Positions 22,446 through 31,968 of a DNA stretch of 32,146 nucleotides are shown here, one piece after another. The DNA is from Chloroflexota bacterium (GTDB lineage: Bacteria; Chloroflexota; Anaerolineae; Anaerolineales; Anaerolineaceae): positions 1-32,146 of the forward strand of contig JAAYKH010000046.1 of NCBI GenBank assembly GCA_012522475.1, in the 5' to 3' direction. Within the stretch, counting starts at the first letter, position 1, and the number at the start of each line of letters is the position of its first letter. The notes under the pieces were generated by a model that was given only the letters and a program-made list of their open reading frames with translations, was not told the origin of the DNA and ran no database searches. A program made the position numbers and the translations under genes.

Positions 22446-23810
22446 ATGAACGAAACTATTTCTGCCAGCGATGATTTAAAAACTGAATCTCTTAAACAAC
22501 GTAAACGTACCCAAACTTTATTAGCTTTATCGGCTGGGTATTTTGTTGATCAGGGTGAAGGGCAGGCGATGTCGATTTTCTCGCCTGTACTGAAAACACT
22601 CTGGTCATTAACCAATATGCACCTGGCGTGGATTACCTTTGCCCGCAGTTTGCTTCAATCACTCAGCTCGCCTTTTTGGGGCTATCTGTCTGATCGGTAC
22701 TCTCGAAAGAAAGTCCTGCTGATTGGGACTGGATTATGGGGCATTTGGACGATTGTTGTTGGGTTTACACAAAGCTATCAACAGCTGTTGCTAATCCGGG
22801 TGATATCAGGGCTTGGGCTGGGCTGCCTTATGCCGGCGACTTTCTCAATCATGGCCGACACGTTCCCCCCCAGAATGCGGGGGAAAATGCTCGGTATCCT
22901 GGAAGCTATTGGTGTTTTGGGAATTATTATTTTCACGGTTGGGCTGGGCGCATTGGCTACCCCTGAGCTTTGGCGATATGGCTTCTTTATTCTGGGTGTC
23001 GCTAGCGTTATCTCTGGTTTTATTATCTGGTTTCTTGTAGATGAACCGGTTCGAGGCGAAGCAGAGCCAGAGATGCAGGGTCAATTGACACAAGAGGACG
23101 CAGAACGCTATAAAGCAAAGTTCTCGGACATCAAAAAATTGATGAAAATTCCAACCATCTGGGTTGCTATCGGGCAGGGGTTGGCAGGCTCCATGCCCTG
23201 GGTGGTGATGGGGGCATTCCTGATCCTGTGGCTGGTTGAAGTTCGTCATGTCGATACAACCCAGGCCCCCTTGATTTTTGGCGGTGTTGTTATTGGAACA
23301 GCCATCAGCAATGTTCTGGGGGGGATTATTGGCGACTATGCTGAAAAAGTCAGCCCTAAATACGGCCGAGCATTTATTGGCCAATTGTCGGTCTTTTTTG
23401 GTATTCCATTCACGTATTACCTTTTCACAAGAACGGAAAACTGGAGCCTGGTCAAACTAGCAATTTTATGATATATGACCGCATTACTGATTAGCTGGCC
23501 AGGCAAGGGATCAAAAGAACCGATGATCCAGGGCGTGGTCACGCCAGAGCTGCGCTCATCTGCGTTTTCATTTATTACTTTTGTTGAAAGCGGGTTTGCC
23601 GCCATTGCTGCGTTGATTTTTGGTATCCTGGCAGACAAAATTGACATTCAAACGGCAATGTTATGGACTGTTCCATTTCCGTGGTTGATCTGCGGTATTC
23701 TGTTTTCAGGCTTCTACTTCTCCTATCCCAAAGATTCAAAACGTCTCCGGGATGAGATGGCAAGGAGAGCTGTTGAATTAGGTATCTCAGATGGTGCAGA
23801 GAGTCAATAA
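22446..23810 (+). pseudogene. MFS transporter gene interrupted by one in-frame TGA
   Basis: The frame encodes a major facilitator of about 454 residues. The first part (341 codons) has about nine helices, the loop 2-3 motif GYLSDRYSRKK and a central charged loop (VRGEAEPEMQGQLTQEDA). It ends at a TGA (23469-23471) after NWSLVKLAIL. The same frame goes on as YMTALLISWPGKGSKEP and covers the last helices to 23810. TGA in place of TGG (Trp) would restore an unbroken membrane helix, so a single G-to-A change is the simplest cause. AAGGAG lies ten bases before the ATG at 22446. The substrate is unknown. A sequencing error is an alternative to a real pseudogene. Confidence 0.8.
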
Positions 23811-23838
23811 CCTCATTAGGTTTGGAATAAGTAATAAT

Positions 23839-23870
23839 AAAAAAATCCACCATCAGCTGGTGGATTTTTT
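23839..23870. terminator. Bidirectional terminator between the MFS gene and tRNA-Asp
   Basis: A perfect stem (TCCACCA at 23846-23852, TGGTGGA at 23858-23864) has a 5-nt loop. Six or more A lie on the left and six T on the right, so it terminates in both directions. Its right foot touches the tRNA 3' end. Confidence 0.9.
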
Positions 23871-23946
23871 GGCGGGAGCGACGGGATTTGAACCCGCGAT
23901 CTCGGCCTTGACAGGGCCGCATGTTGAACCACTACACCACGCCCCC
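23870..23946 (-). tRNA. tRNA-Asp (anticodon GTC), CCA encoded
   Basis: Read on the minus strand, the gene starts GGGGGCG, which pairs with CGCTCCC at the 3' side (one G-U pair). A D-arm follows, then the anticodon stem CGGCC/GGCCG with loop CTGTCAA (anticodon GTC), a 5-nt variable loop, the T-arm with GGGTTCAAATCCC, a G discriminator and an encoded CCA (23872-23870). Total length is 77 nt including CCA. It has its own promoter and terminator and stands alone. Confidence 0.96.
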
Positions 23947-23957
23947 GAGCGATTGTT

Positions 23958-23986
23958 ATCTTATCACACGGAAAAACAAATGTCAA
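23958..23986 (-). promoter_or_regulatory. Promoter of tRNA-Asp
   Basis: On the minus strand TTGACA (23986-23981) and TAAGAT (23963-23958) are 17 bp apart. The start site would be near 23951, about five bases before the mature tRNA. Confidence 0.8.
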
Positions 23987-24040
23987 GCAATTTTCTGAAC
24001 CCTTATCATTATAATTGAGTGTTAATAAGCGAGGAACGTG

Positions 24041-25594
24041 ATGAAAATTGTATCTGTTGATCAAATGCAAACGATAGAACGGGCGGCAAATGCCACGGGC
24101 TTGAGTTACAGCACCATGATGCAAAATGCAGGCCAGGGGATTGCCAGATGGTTGGTTCAAAACATACCCTATCAACGAAGTGTGATCGGCCTCATTGGAT
24201 CGGGTAATAACGGGGGAGATACGCTCATTGCACTCACCTGGCTGGCGAAATGGGGCGTGAGGACAATTGCGTTTCTTGCGAAGCCAAGAAAACATGACTC
24301 ATTGCTGGATGAATATCTTGCGTATGGAGGCAATGTCATCGATATCTCTGGCAATGATGACCTGGACATTTTTGAAGCCGCATTGCTACCGGGCGCTATT
24401 GTCTTGGACGGAATTCTGGGGACGGGCTTCAGATTGCCTCTGAGCGGCGCGTTGTTGAAGGTAATGGAAAATATCCACAAACGGCTGGTAAACCGCTCAG
24501 ATTTGCTTCTAATCGCTGTAGACTGTCCTTCTGGTGTCGATTGCGATACAGGAGAGGCCTCTGATATAACACTCCATACCGAGCACACCCTCACAATGGC
24601 CGCTATGAAAAAGGGCTTATTGACACATCCTGCTCGTACGTTTGCTGGTGAACTGCACTACATCGATATTGGGATTGGTGATCCAACGTTATATCTTAAT
24701 CATCATTTGCCGGTAATGGTAGAGCGCACCCTGCTTCAGGATTTGTTTCCAAAGCGACCCGACAGCGGCCATAAAGGTACCTTTGGCACCTGTCTGGTTA
24801 TTGCTGGCTCTTCAGCCTATGTGGGCGCGGCCTATTTGACAGGAAAGGCAGCTTACCGGGCAGGTTGCGGTTTGGTGAACATGGGGGTTATGGACGATGT
24901 GTATCGGGCGCTATCTGGACAGTTAATTGAAGCTGTGTGGATGGTTTTACCGGATATTGATGGCGCTTACGCTCCAGAGGGGCTATCGGATGTCAAAAGG
25001 GCTCTTCAATCTGCCGATGCGGATGTAATTGGCCCGGGATGGGGACTGCATGATGTGAACGCCTCATTTTTGGAAGCCGTGCTTCAATCCCTGCGACTTT
25101 CAGTACCGTTGGTCATCGATGCAGATGCATTAAAACTCCTGGCCAGGATCGATAAGTGGTGGTCTTTGTTACCTGATCAAGTCGTGTTGACGCCGCATCC
25201 GGGCGAAATGTCAGTGCTCACAGGGCTTGAAATCGACGAGATTCAGGCCAACCGCTGGTCGATAGCGCTTGAATTTGCAAAATTATGGCAGGTTAACCTG
25301 GTGTTGAAAGGGGCAATGACGGTTGTCGCTAGCCCGAAGGAAAAGATTTTTATCAATCCATGTAGCGACTCTGCCCTGGGGACGGCAGGAAGTGGGGACG
25401 TGTTAACCGGCATGATTGGCGGCCTACTAGCCCAGGGAATGCCACCTGAACAGGCCAGTATTTTAGGCGTTTCGATTCATGCTCTTGCGGGAGCGATCGC
25501 CAGACGGGAACAAAGGACGGATGTGACCGTCACTGCGCTTGATATTTTTGATTGCCTGCCCAAAGCGATTGTTAAAATCAAAGAGGCTGGTTGA
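24041..25594 (+). CDS. nnr: Bifunctional NAD(P)HX epimerase / ADP-dependent NAD(P)HX dehydratase
   Basis: A 517-residue two-domain repair enzyme. The N-terminal YjeF_N domain (about 1-215) has the GSGNNGGDTLIALTWLAKWG nucleotide motif and the VDCPSGVDCDTGE motif; it epimerises damaged hydrated NAD(P)H. The C-terminal carbohydrate-kinase-like domain (about 230-515) has HKGTFGTCLVIAGSSAYVGA, VLTPHPGEMSVLTG and GTAGSGDVLTGMIGGLLAQG; it dehydrates the S-form back to NAD(P)H using ADP. The fusion is the usual bacterial form. GAGG lies six bases before the ATG at 24041 (a GTG at 24038 is less well placed), and a TATAAT at 24010-24015 is a likely -10 box. Gene ends in a hairpin shared with the YtxH gene. 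Confidence 0.92.
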   Translation: MKIVSVDQMQTIERAANATGLSYSTMMQNAGQGIARWLVQNIPYQRSVIGLIGSGNNGGDTLIALTWLAKWGVRTIAFLAKPRKHDSLLDEYLAYGGNVIDISGNDDLDIFEAALLPGAIVLDGILGTGFRLPLSGALLKVMENIHKRLVNRSDLLLIAVDCPSGVDCDTGEASDITLHTEHTLTMAAMKKGLLTHPARTFAGELHYIDIGIGDPTLYLNHHLPVMVERTLLQDLFPKRPDSGHKGTFGTCLVIAGSSAYVGAAYLTGKAAYRAGCGLVNMGVMDDVYRALSGQLIEAVWMVLPDIDGAYAPEGLSDVKRALQSADADVIGPGWGLHDVNASFLEAVLQSLRLSVPLVIDADALKLLARIDKWWSLLPDQVVLTPHPGEMSVLTGLEIDEIQANRWSIALEFAKLWQVNLVLKGAMTVVASPKEKIFINPCSDSALGTAGSGDVLTGMIGGLLAQGMPPEQASILGVSIHALAGAIARREQRTDVTVTALDIFDCLPKAIVKIKEAG

Positions 25595-25607
25595 TAAGCC
25601 AGCCTCT
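25582..25607. terminator. Convergent terminator hairpin overlapping the nnr stop codon
   Basis: A perfect 9-bp stem (AGAGGCTGG at 25582-25590, complement at 25599-25607) has the nnr stop codon in its loop. On the minus strand it is followed by a T-rich stretch, so it best serves the YtxH gene ending at 25627; on the plus strand there is no T-tract. Confidence 0.7.
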
Positions 25608-25626
25608 ATGCTTGTAAACCCCTGGT

Positions 25627-25974
25627 CTAAGCTTCTTCAGCCTTATCTTTGGGTTGAATCGTTTTCACCAGTTTTTCGCGCCCCTCTTCAATCGCTTTCT
25701 CGCTTTTCTGCAGGAGCTCATCCGCCTGTTCTTTAGCTAATTGCGACCATTCCTCAGTCTTTTGTTTGGCTTGCTCCAGTGCTTCTTCTGCCTGCAGCCA
25801 GGCATCTTCAACGGTTTCTGATGCGCGATCTCGCAGTTGGATGGCCTTATCATGAATGAGTTCTCGAGTTTCTTCACCGGATTGTGGTGCAAACAACAGT
25901 GAAACCGCTGCACCCGTAAGTCCTCCGACGATAAAACCAATTAAAAATGCGCCAAAATCCTTGTTGTCTGACAT
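25627..25974 (-). CDS. YtxH domain protein
   Basis: A 115-residue protein with one N-terminal membrane segment, FGAFLIGFIVGGLTGAAVSLLFAP, immediately followed by QSGEETRE, which is the YtxH signature. The rest (about 35-115) is a long, charged, coiled-coil helix (ETVEDAWLQAEEALEQAK and similar) expected in the cytoplasm. Proteins of this type are membrane-linked, often stress-related and of unknown function. AAGGAG lies six bases before the ATG at 25974. It follows the two-helix membrane protein gene by 51 nt and is probably in the same transcript. Confidence 0.85.
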   Translation of the reverse strand: MSDNKDFGAFLIGFIVGGLTGAAVSLLFAPQSGEETRELIHDKAIQLRDRASETVEDAWLQAEEALEQAKQKTEEWSQLAKEQADELLQKSEKAIEEGREKLVKTIQPKDKAEEA

Positions 25975-26025
25975 TTCAAACTCCTTTATATTGATTTATC
26001 CTTATTTTTATTTAATACCGCGCCT

Positions 26026-26484
26026 TTATTTTTTATAAGGCTTGAAAATACTTTTCACCATTGCTGCATACTGATTTAGTTTGATAACCGGTTCAGCAAG
26101 GTTGTCGCTGACAAACCTTGCCGTTCCTCTAAGCGTGTTGACAGTTTCGCTGGTCGAATTGATGATTGGACGGATCTCATTTTGGAGAAGGTTGATGAGG
26201 CTTGAAAGTTGGATGATCAGCACCACCATGGCCACACCAATGACCAGTGACTGCAAGGCTAAAAAGATGATAAAGACGTCACGAATCTGTTCAGTTCGCT
26301 GCTGATTAGCTTCATTGACCAGGTAAATTGTTGCCAGGACAATTAAGGCGATTAGAACAACAGCAATAATGAGTCCAATGACTAATATTTTTTTGGATTG
26401 TTTTTGAGTTGTTAGATCCGCACCTGCTGCCTCAGGGTTTTCTTGATGGGTTGTCGTTATTTGTTTTTCTATTTCACCGTTCAT
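26026..26484 (-). CDS. Two-helix membrane protein of unknown function, partner of YtxH
   Basis: A 152-residue protein. Residues 1-30 are polar; two membrane helices follow at about 33-56 (ILVIGLIIAVVLIALIVLATIYL) and 69-92 (VFIIFLALQSLVIGVAMVVLII). The C-terminal 60 residues (LINLLQNEIRPIINSTSETV and onwards) are an amphipathic helix like those of DUF948-type proteins. I do not recognise a named family. A good minus-strand promoter (TTGGCA-18-TATAAT) lies just upstream, inside the end of scpA, so this gene and the YtxH gene form their own transcript. The Shine-Dalgarno site is weak (GGGG ten bases before the ATG). Confidence 0.7.
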   Translation of the reverse strand: MNGEIEKQITTTHQENPEAAGADLTTQKQSKKILVIGLIIAVVLIALIVLATIYLVNEANQQRTEQIRDVFIIFLALQSLVIGVAMVVLIIQLSSLINLLQNEIRPIINSTSETVNTLRGTARFVSDNLAEPVIKLNQYAAMVKSIFKPYKK

Positions 26485-26543
26485 AATGTTTATGCCCCGA
26501 TCGAATACTTTCCCATATTTTTTTAGCCAACCATAACTATATA

Positions 26544-26573
26544 ATTATAACGGATTTACGCATCGAGTGCCAA
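26544..26573 (-). promoter_or_regulatory. Promoter for the membrane protein / YtxH transcript
   Basis: On the minus strand TTGGCA (26573-26568), 18 bp and TATAAT (26549-26544). The -35 box lies within the last codons of scpA. The leader to the ATG at 26484 would be about 53 nt. Confidence 0.7.
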
Positions 26574-27341
26574 CGTAATTTCCTGATCGGTATGAGTTTT
26601 ATCTGTTGCTGTAATTTGGATATCTGAAAAGAGTTCTTCTTGCATGGCATCCACGTATTGTTGCTTGATCAATTCCAAGACAGCTAAAAACAACACAATC
26701 GCTTCAATCCGATCGTGTTCTTTAGGAAGCAGTTGCCGATATGAAAGATGCTTTTGGATTCTCAGTTGATCAATTAAGTCATGGATTTTCTTTTTGATCG
26801 TAACTCTTGGGATTGTAATTACCGTGGTTATTGGCGCTGCTTCTTCCTGGAAGTGATAAAGAGATTTAAGTAATTCGATTAAATCATCGAGGTTAACCCC
26901 TGATAGATCAATTGTCTCCTCAGTTTTTGGAGGTGGCGCCAAACGAATATATGTGCGTTGTCCTTTCACTTCTAGATCTTGCAACCATTGTGAGGTTTCT
27001 TTGATCGATTTGTATATCCTGAGCTGACGGGCCAAACTTTCAGCCGGGTCTTCTTCTCCTTCTAACCTTTCAATTGGTCGGGGTAACAACGCTTCAGATT
27101 TGATTTGGACCAGCTTGGCAGCGACAACCAAAAAATCTGAAACTTCAACTGCGTTTTTTTGTTGAAGGGAGGCCAGGTAAGCCAAATATTCATCAGTAAC
27201 TTTCGCCAGCGAAAGTCGTGTAATATCTAGTTCTGCTTTCGTAATTAAATCTAATAAAAGGTCTAACGGACCTTCGTAGATTTCTGTGTGAATGGTATAG
27301 GTGGACTCGGTTTTATTGAGAAAAGTCATCTTGTCGATCAT
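26556..27341 (-). CDS. scpA: Segregation and condensation protein A
   Basis: A 261-residue ScpA kleisin. The N-terminal SMC-neck binding region has the family hallmark YEGPLDLLLDLITKAELDI (about residues 22-40), followed by VSDFLVVAAKLVQIKSEALL. A variable middle and a C-terminal winged-helix part (IEAIVLFLAVLELIKQQYVDAMQ) complete it. ScpA bridges the two SMC heads in bacterial condensin on the chromosome. The partner scpB is not in the window; smc itself lies divergently downstream of rnc. A -10 box TATAAT at 27354-27349 puts the transcription start within about one base of the ATG at 27341, so the message may be leaderless; a second Met at 27329 is the alternative start. Confidence 0.92.
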   Translation of the reverse strand: MIDKMTFLNKTESTYTIHTEIYEGPLDLLLDLITKAELDITRLSLAKVTDEYLAYLASLQQKNAVEVSDFLVVAAKLVQIKSEALLPRPIERLEGEEDPAESLARQLRIYKSIKETSQWLQDLEVKGQRTYIRLAPPPKTEETIDLSGVNLDDLIELLKSLYHFQEEAAPITTVITIPRVTIKKKIHDLIDQLRIQKHLSYRQLLPKEHDRIEAIVLFLAVLELIKQQYVDAMQEELFSDIQITATDKTHTDQEITLALDA

Positions 27342-27348
27342 AAACAGG

Positions 27349-27376
27349 ATTATACCCTTGAAGTTTTACAGCTCAA
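27349..27376 (-). promoter_or_regulatory. scpA: Promoter of scpA
   Basis: On the minus strand TTGAGC (27376-27371), 16 bp and TATAAT (27354-27349). Transcription would begin at about 27342-27343, next to the first ATG. Confidence 0.6.
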
Positions 27377-27465
27377 ACTGAATGGTGAAATTTTTAGTGT
27401 GTTAAAATGGGCTTCTTTTTCTCAATTATTAAATTGACGGTTGCCTTCATTTCAAAGTTTCGTAT

Positions 27466-27494
27466 TTGGTTAAAAGTTTATTTTAGGTTAAAAT
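27466..27494 (+). promoter_or_regulatory. Promoter of the rnc-smc operon
   Basis: TTGGTT (27466-27471), 17 bp and TAAAAT (27489-27494), both close to consensus. The expected start is near 27501, about 97 nt before the chosen rnc start. Confidence 0.55.
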
Positions 27495-27597
27495 TAGTCA
27501 TGAGAATAACACCGCCATCAATTGTGAACTATTGATGCGCAAGCTATTTACTTTAGATGGCCTGCGCATCGATAGTTCTGGAAAAGGACCCAGAACG

Positions 27598-28314
27598 ATG
27601 ACTGAAGCAATTATTAACGAAAGTGCTGAGCAGTTTTCAAAACGTTTAAAACTGCCCTTTACGGACTACTTTTTACTAGCGAGGGCCTTAACGCATCGCT
27701 CTTATTTAAACGAAAACCGGGATGCAATTGAAGATAATGAGCGCCTCGAATTTCTGGGCGACGCTGTTTTAGACTTCATGGTTGCTGAATGGTTGTATAA
27801 TCATTTCCCAGAAAAAAAAGAAGGGGATTTGACGCGTCTGCGGGCAGCGTTGGTTCATACAGATCAATTGGCAAATTTTGCCAGAAAGATTAACTTAGGC
27901 GCTGCTTTACGCTTAGGAAAGGGTGAAATTCAAGCAGGCGGACAGGACCGGACAACACTTTTGTGTGATGCTTTCGAGGCATTGATCGGTGCTTTATATT
28001 TGTATGGGGGCCTTTCATCAGTCAAAACGTTTATAGAGCCGCTCCTAAACGAAGTCGTAGATGATATTTTTCAAAATCACATGGACGAGGATACGAAAAG
28101 CCGCCTTCAAGAATGGGCACAAGGACATGGTTTTTCTGCACCTAAGTACATTCTTGTGGCTGAGCAAGGGCCTGACCACAAGAAAACCTTTGAGATGGAA
28201 GTAAGAATAGAAAACAAACCCTTTGGCAGGGGGACCGGATCGAATAAACAATCGGCAGAGAAATCTGCAGCCAGAGAGGCATTGGTTGACCTTGGAATCT
28301 TGGAGCATAATTAA
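27598..28314 (+). CDS. rnc: Ribonuclease III
   Basis: A 238-residue RNase III, the double-strand-specific endonuclease that processes rRNA precursors and other structured RNA. The catalytic domain (about 1-155) has the signature NERLEFLGDAVLDFMVAEWL at 47-66 and the second acidic cluster CDAFEALIGALYLYGG at 123-138. A C-terminal double-stranded RNA binding domain (about 163-236) ends in KQSAEKSAAREALVDLG. The ATG at 27598 is preferred because AAAGGA lies nine bases upstream and the length fits the family; the frame runs back to ATG 27535, adding 21 residues without family resemblance. smc begins 3 nt after the stop codon, so the two are co-transcribed. Confidence 0.92.
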   Translation: MTEAIINESAEQFSKRLKLPFTDYFLLARALTHRSYLNENRDAIEDNERLEFLGDAVLDFMVAEWLYNHFPEKKEGDLTRLRAALVHTDQLANFARKINLGAALRLGKGEIQAGGQDRTTLLCDAFEALIGALYLYGGLSSVKTFIEPLLNEVVDDIFQNHMDEDTKSRLQEWAQGHGFSAPKYILVAEQGPDHKKTFEMEVRIENKPFGRGTGSNKQSAEKSAAREALVDLGILEHN

Positions 28315-28317
28315 TCA

Positions 28318-31300
28318 ATGAAAAACCGTTTGGAATCCCTTGAATTACAAGGCCTAAAAACCTTTGCAATCAAAACGCAATTAGAATTTCCTGGAAAAAT
28401 AACTGCAATCGTTGGCCCGAATGGGTCGGGGAAATCGAATATAGCGGATGCAATTCGTTGGGTGCTGGGCGAGCAGTCTTTTTCGCTGTTACGAGCGAAA
28501 AGAACGGACGATATGATATTTTCAGGGTCGCAACAACGCTCCCGGGCCGGGATGGCTTCAACCACAATTACTTTCAATAACGAAGATGGCTGGCTGCCGA
28601 TTGATTATTCCCATGTTGCGATTACTCGCCAGGCTTACCGAGACGGTCAAAATGAATATATTTTGAACGGACAAAAAGTGCGTTTGAAAGACGTCTCGGA
28701 ACTTCTATCTCAAACCGGGTTGTCTGAAAGAAATTACACTATTATTGGTCAGGGTTTGGTTGATACAGCTTTGGCGTTAAAACCTGATGAGCGCAGAAAG
28801 CTATTTGAAGAGGCTGCTGGGATTGGACTGTATCGCTCCCGTAAGGAAGAAGCCCAACGCAGACTGGAAAGCACACGCAAAAACATGGATCGGGTGCTTG
28901 ATATTCTGACAGAAATTAAACCTCGGCTGAGGAGCCTCGAACGCCAGGCACAGCGATTTCAAGAATATCAACAAATTCAGGCAGATTTGCACCTGGTGTT
29001 ACGAGAATGGTATGGCTTTCAGTGGCATCAAAAGCAACAGGATTTGCGGCAAACTCATAATGCATACCAGGAACAGGGAGCCCGTATGCGCTCCTCGCGC
29101 AAGAAACACCTTGAAGCAGAGACAAAAGTGGAAGAAGCTCGAGCCCAATTGCAGTCCTATCGCAAGGAACTAGAAGCCTACCATCGAGAGCTGGCGGAGA
29201 ATCACAGCCATCTGGAGCAAACCACACGTGAATTGGCCATAATCGAAGAGCGTCAGCGTTCATACGAACTTCAGAAAGATAACTTGGAGCTTGATATTTC
29301 AAACCTTGAAGAAGAAATCAAGGGCATGGATGCTCAGGGTTTGACTTTGACCACCGAGATTGAACAGCGACAGAAAGATTTCAACTCGGGTGCTGAAGAT
29401 GTAAAAATTTCAACCCAAAAACTTGTCGACATTCGGAAAACAAAGGAACACATTGACATCGAATTGGATGACCTTAAAACGAAAAGAATCCAACTTGAAA
29501 CAGAGAAGATCCAAGGACTGGTTCGTATAGAAGAGCTCAACAATCAAGAGCTTACGCTTCTCGATGAGCGTGGAAAAATTCAAAACGCGATCAGCATGAT
29601 GCAGACCGAAACTGAAGAAGTGAAGCAGCAGTGTTTATCCGCAGAAGCAATTTTAAAGAAAACCTTTCAGAATTTTGAAAAGCAACAAAAGCAGATTGAC
29701 TTGCTCTCTGAAAATTTGGATGAACTTGAGCATGAACATACAAAAATAAAGCAAGAAATTAATGATAAAGACAACCAAAGAGAAAAATTAACGACGCAAC
29801 TAACGCTATTAAAAGACGCAGAAAAAGCTTTAAGTGGTTACTCTGAAGGTTCAAAAAAATTGCTGGAGATCTCGCGTCAGGGACGTTTATTGCAAGGGAT
29901 TGAACCTATTTCCCAATATATAGTCGTTGAAGAGCAGTACGAACGAGCCATCAGTGCAGCACTGGGTGAATTAACAGATTTACTGGTGATGCCTCCTCAA
30001 GGAAGAGCAAAATTAATTAACTACCTTGAATCAAAAGAAAATGACCGGGTGGCGTTGGTATCAATAGATCAAACCGGCCAAGGACATCATCAGCAAAATT
30101 TTAATGAAATGGATGGTGTGATCGGCTTTGCTAATACGTTAGTTTCGGCTGAAGTACCCTACAAAAACCTGATCGACATATTGCTTTCTGATATCCTGAT
30201 TGTCAAAGATGCCGATGCGGCAGAACGTTTGACAAACAACCTGAAAACACCAATTATCGTTGTTACTTTGTCCGGTATTGTCTTTCATCCCAAGGGGATT
30301 ATCATCTCTGGTCAGAGCCCTACGGGGAAACGAATTGGACGTACAAGGCAGCACAGTGAATTGCAAACGGAACTCCTGAGGGTTCAAAAAGAAATTGAAA
30401 CACTTTCAAAAGAGCAAACTCGCGCCAGCAATTCGATAGCACAATTACTGGCTGAACAACAAGAATTAAAGCAAGTATTAACGCTTTACGAACAGGAAAA
30501 GCTATCCAACGAGCGGGCTTTGCAAGATGTAAATGACACCCTGGCGCGCTTAACAGAACAGCAATGCTGGCATAATGATCGCCTGAAGACGTTGGATACA
30601 ACGATTAACGAAATTCAATCCTCGATTCAATCTGGGCAAGGCAAATTGGTGGATCTGGATGGGCAAATTAACGTGGCGCTTGAAGAGGAACAAAATATCA
30701 ATCTCAAATTAAAAGCCATCCCGCTTTTTGAAACCCAACAAACACTTAACCAATTGGAGACCCATCAACTAATTGCCCAAAACGCGCTTGAATCTGTTCA
30801 ACAGCGCTTTCAGGACAACTCCGACCGGTTAGAAATGGCCAAACAACGCTTGCTAGGGTTAAAATAACGGCACAATCAAATCACTTCCGGTTTGCTCAAA
30901 ATAGAAAATAATCGCGGTATCCTAAAACAAAGACTTTCTGAAATCCAAGAAAAAATATCGCTTTTAGAAAGCGAACACGTCGAGCCCCTTTCAGAGGTTG
31001 GGGAAGAAACAGAAAAATCTGTGTCGGGCTTGCAAAAAATTGAAACGGAATCACATCAACAAGTGATTATTGCTGAACGTCAGCATACACAATTGCAACT
31101 GGAACTGGGACGCAAGCAAGATCAATTGGACCTTCTCAGGGAACGTATCAAGGACGATTTTGGATTGGTCTCTTTTGAGGGTGATCAGAAATATGACGAC
31201 CCAACGCCATTACCTTTTAATGACGAACTGGTTGAAGATTTGCCTTATCTTGAAGAAATTCCAGAAACCCATGAGGATGATATTAAGCGACTGAAGAGCC

Positions 31301-31929
31301 AGCTGCGGCGTATTGGCGCAATTAATCCAGAAGCACAACAGGAATATTTTGAAGTCAAAGACCGTCATGAATTCCTCACCAACCAGGTTGCCGATTTAGA
31401 CAAAGCCAGCAAAGACCTGCAAGAGGTTATTGAAGAGCTGGACACAATGATGGAAATCGAATTTATTAAAACTTATCAGGCTGTTAATAAAGAATTCTCT
31501 GCCTATTTTTCCCGCCTGTTCAATGGTGGAGAAGCGAAATTAGTGTTCGCTGACGATGAAAAGCCTGTTGAGGGTGGTGTTGACATTGAAGCCCGTTTGC
31601 CAGGCAGAAGGCAACAAGGTTTAGCTTTACTGTCCGGTGGCGAGCGTAGTTTAACAGCTGTTGCATTGATTTTCGCTTTGTTAAAAGTATCGCCCCCCCC
31701 ATTCTGTATTTTAGATGAGGTTGATGCGATGCTCGATGAATCGAATGTGGGGCGTTTCGTAGAAGAACTGCGAGAGCTTTCGAAGCATATCCAGGTGGTA
31801 ATTATTACGCACAACCGGAATACAGTTCAAGCAGCGGATGTGATTTATGGCGTCACAATGGGGCGTGATTCAACCAGCCAAATGATCAGCCTTAAACTTG
31901 AAGAGGTTGGCGACGCCTATTTCGCTTAA
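28318..31929 (+). pseudogene. smc: Chromosome partition protein SMC gene with one in-frame TAA stop
   Basis: The frame spans 1203 codons, normal for SMC, but codon 850 is TAA (30865-30867). Before it lie the N-terminal head with Walker A GPNGSGKSN and DAIRWVLGEQS, a long coiled coil, and the hinge (about 515-680, GIEPISQYIVVEEQYERAIS). After it lie the rest of the returning coiled coil and the C-terminal head with signature LLSGGERSLTAVALIFAL and Walker B FCILDEVDAMLDE. Condensin SMC binds and organises chromosomal DNA with ScpA/ScpB. The stop falls mid-coiled-coil; the next start-like codon in frame (TTG 30892) has no Shine-Dalgarno site. Because smc is usually important and both halves are otherwise intact, a sequencing error, a recent mutation, or a functional split protein are all possible. 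Confidence 0.85.
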
Positions 31930-31946
31930 TCTGAAATAGCTCAAAA

Positions 31947-31962
31947 CAAAAAAGAGGCGCCT
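31947..31962 (+). terminator. Probable 5' arm of the smc terminator, cut off by an IS
   Basis: Six A followed by GAGGCGCCT, 18 nt after the smc stop, has the look of the left arm of an A/T-footed rho-independent terminator. No matching right arm follows within the window, because an IS end begins at 31969. The right arm is predicted beyond the far end of the IS. Confidence 0.45.
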
Positions 31963-31968
31963 GTGAAT

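Noticed and set aside
27535-27597. Longer RNase III start at 27535
   Set aside because: The added 21 residues do not resemble the family and ATG 27598 has a better ribosome binding site and gives the usual length.
23469-30867. Genetic code change (stop reassigned) as the cause of both in-frame stops
   Set aside because: One interruption is TGA and the other TAA, and both codons end many other genes in the window normally.
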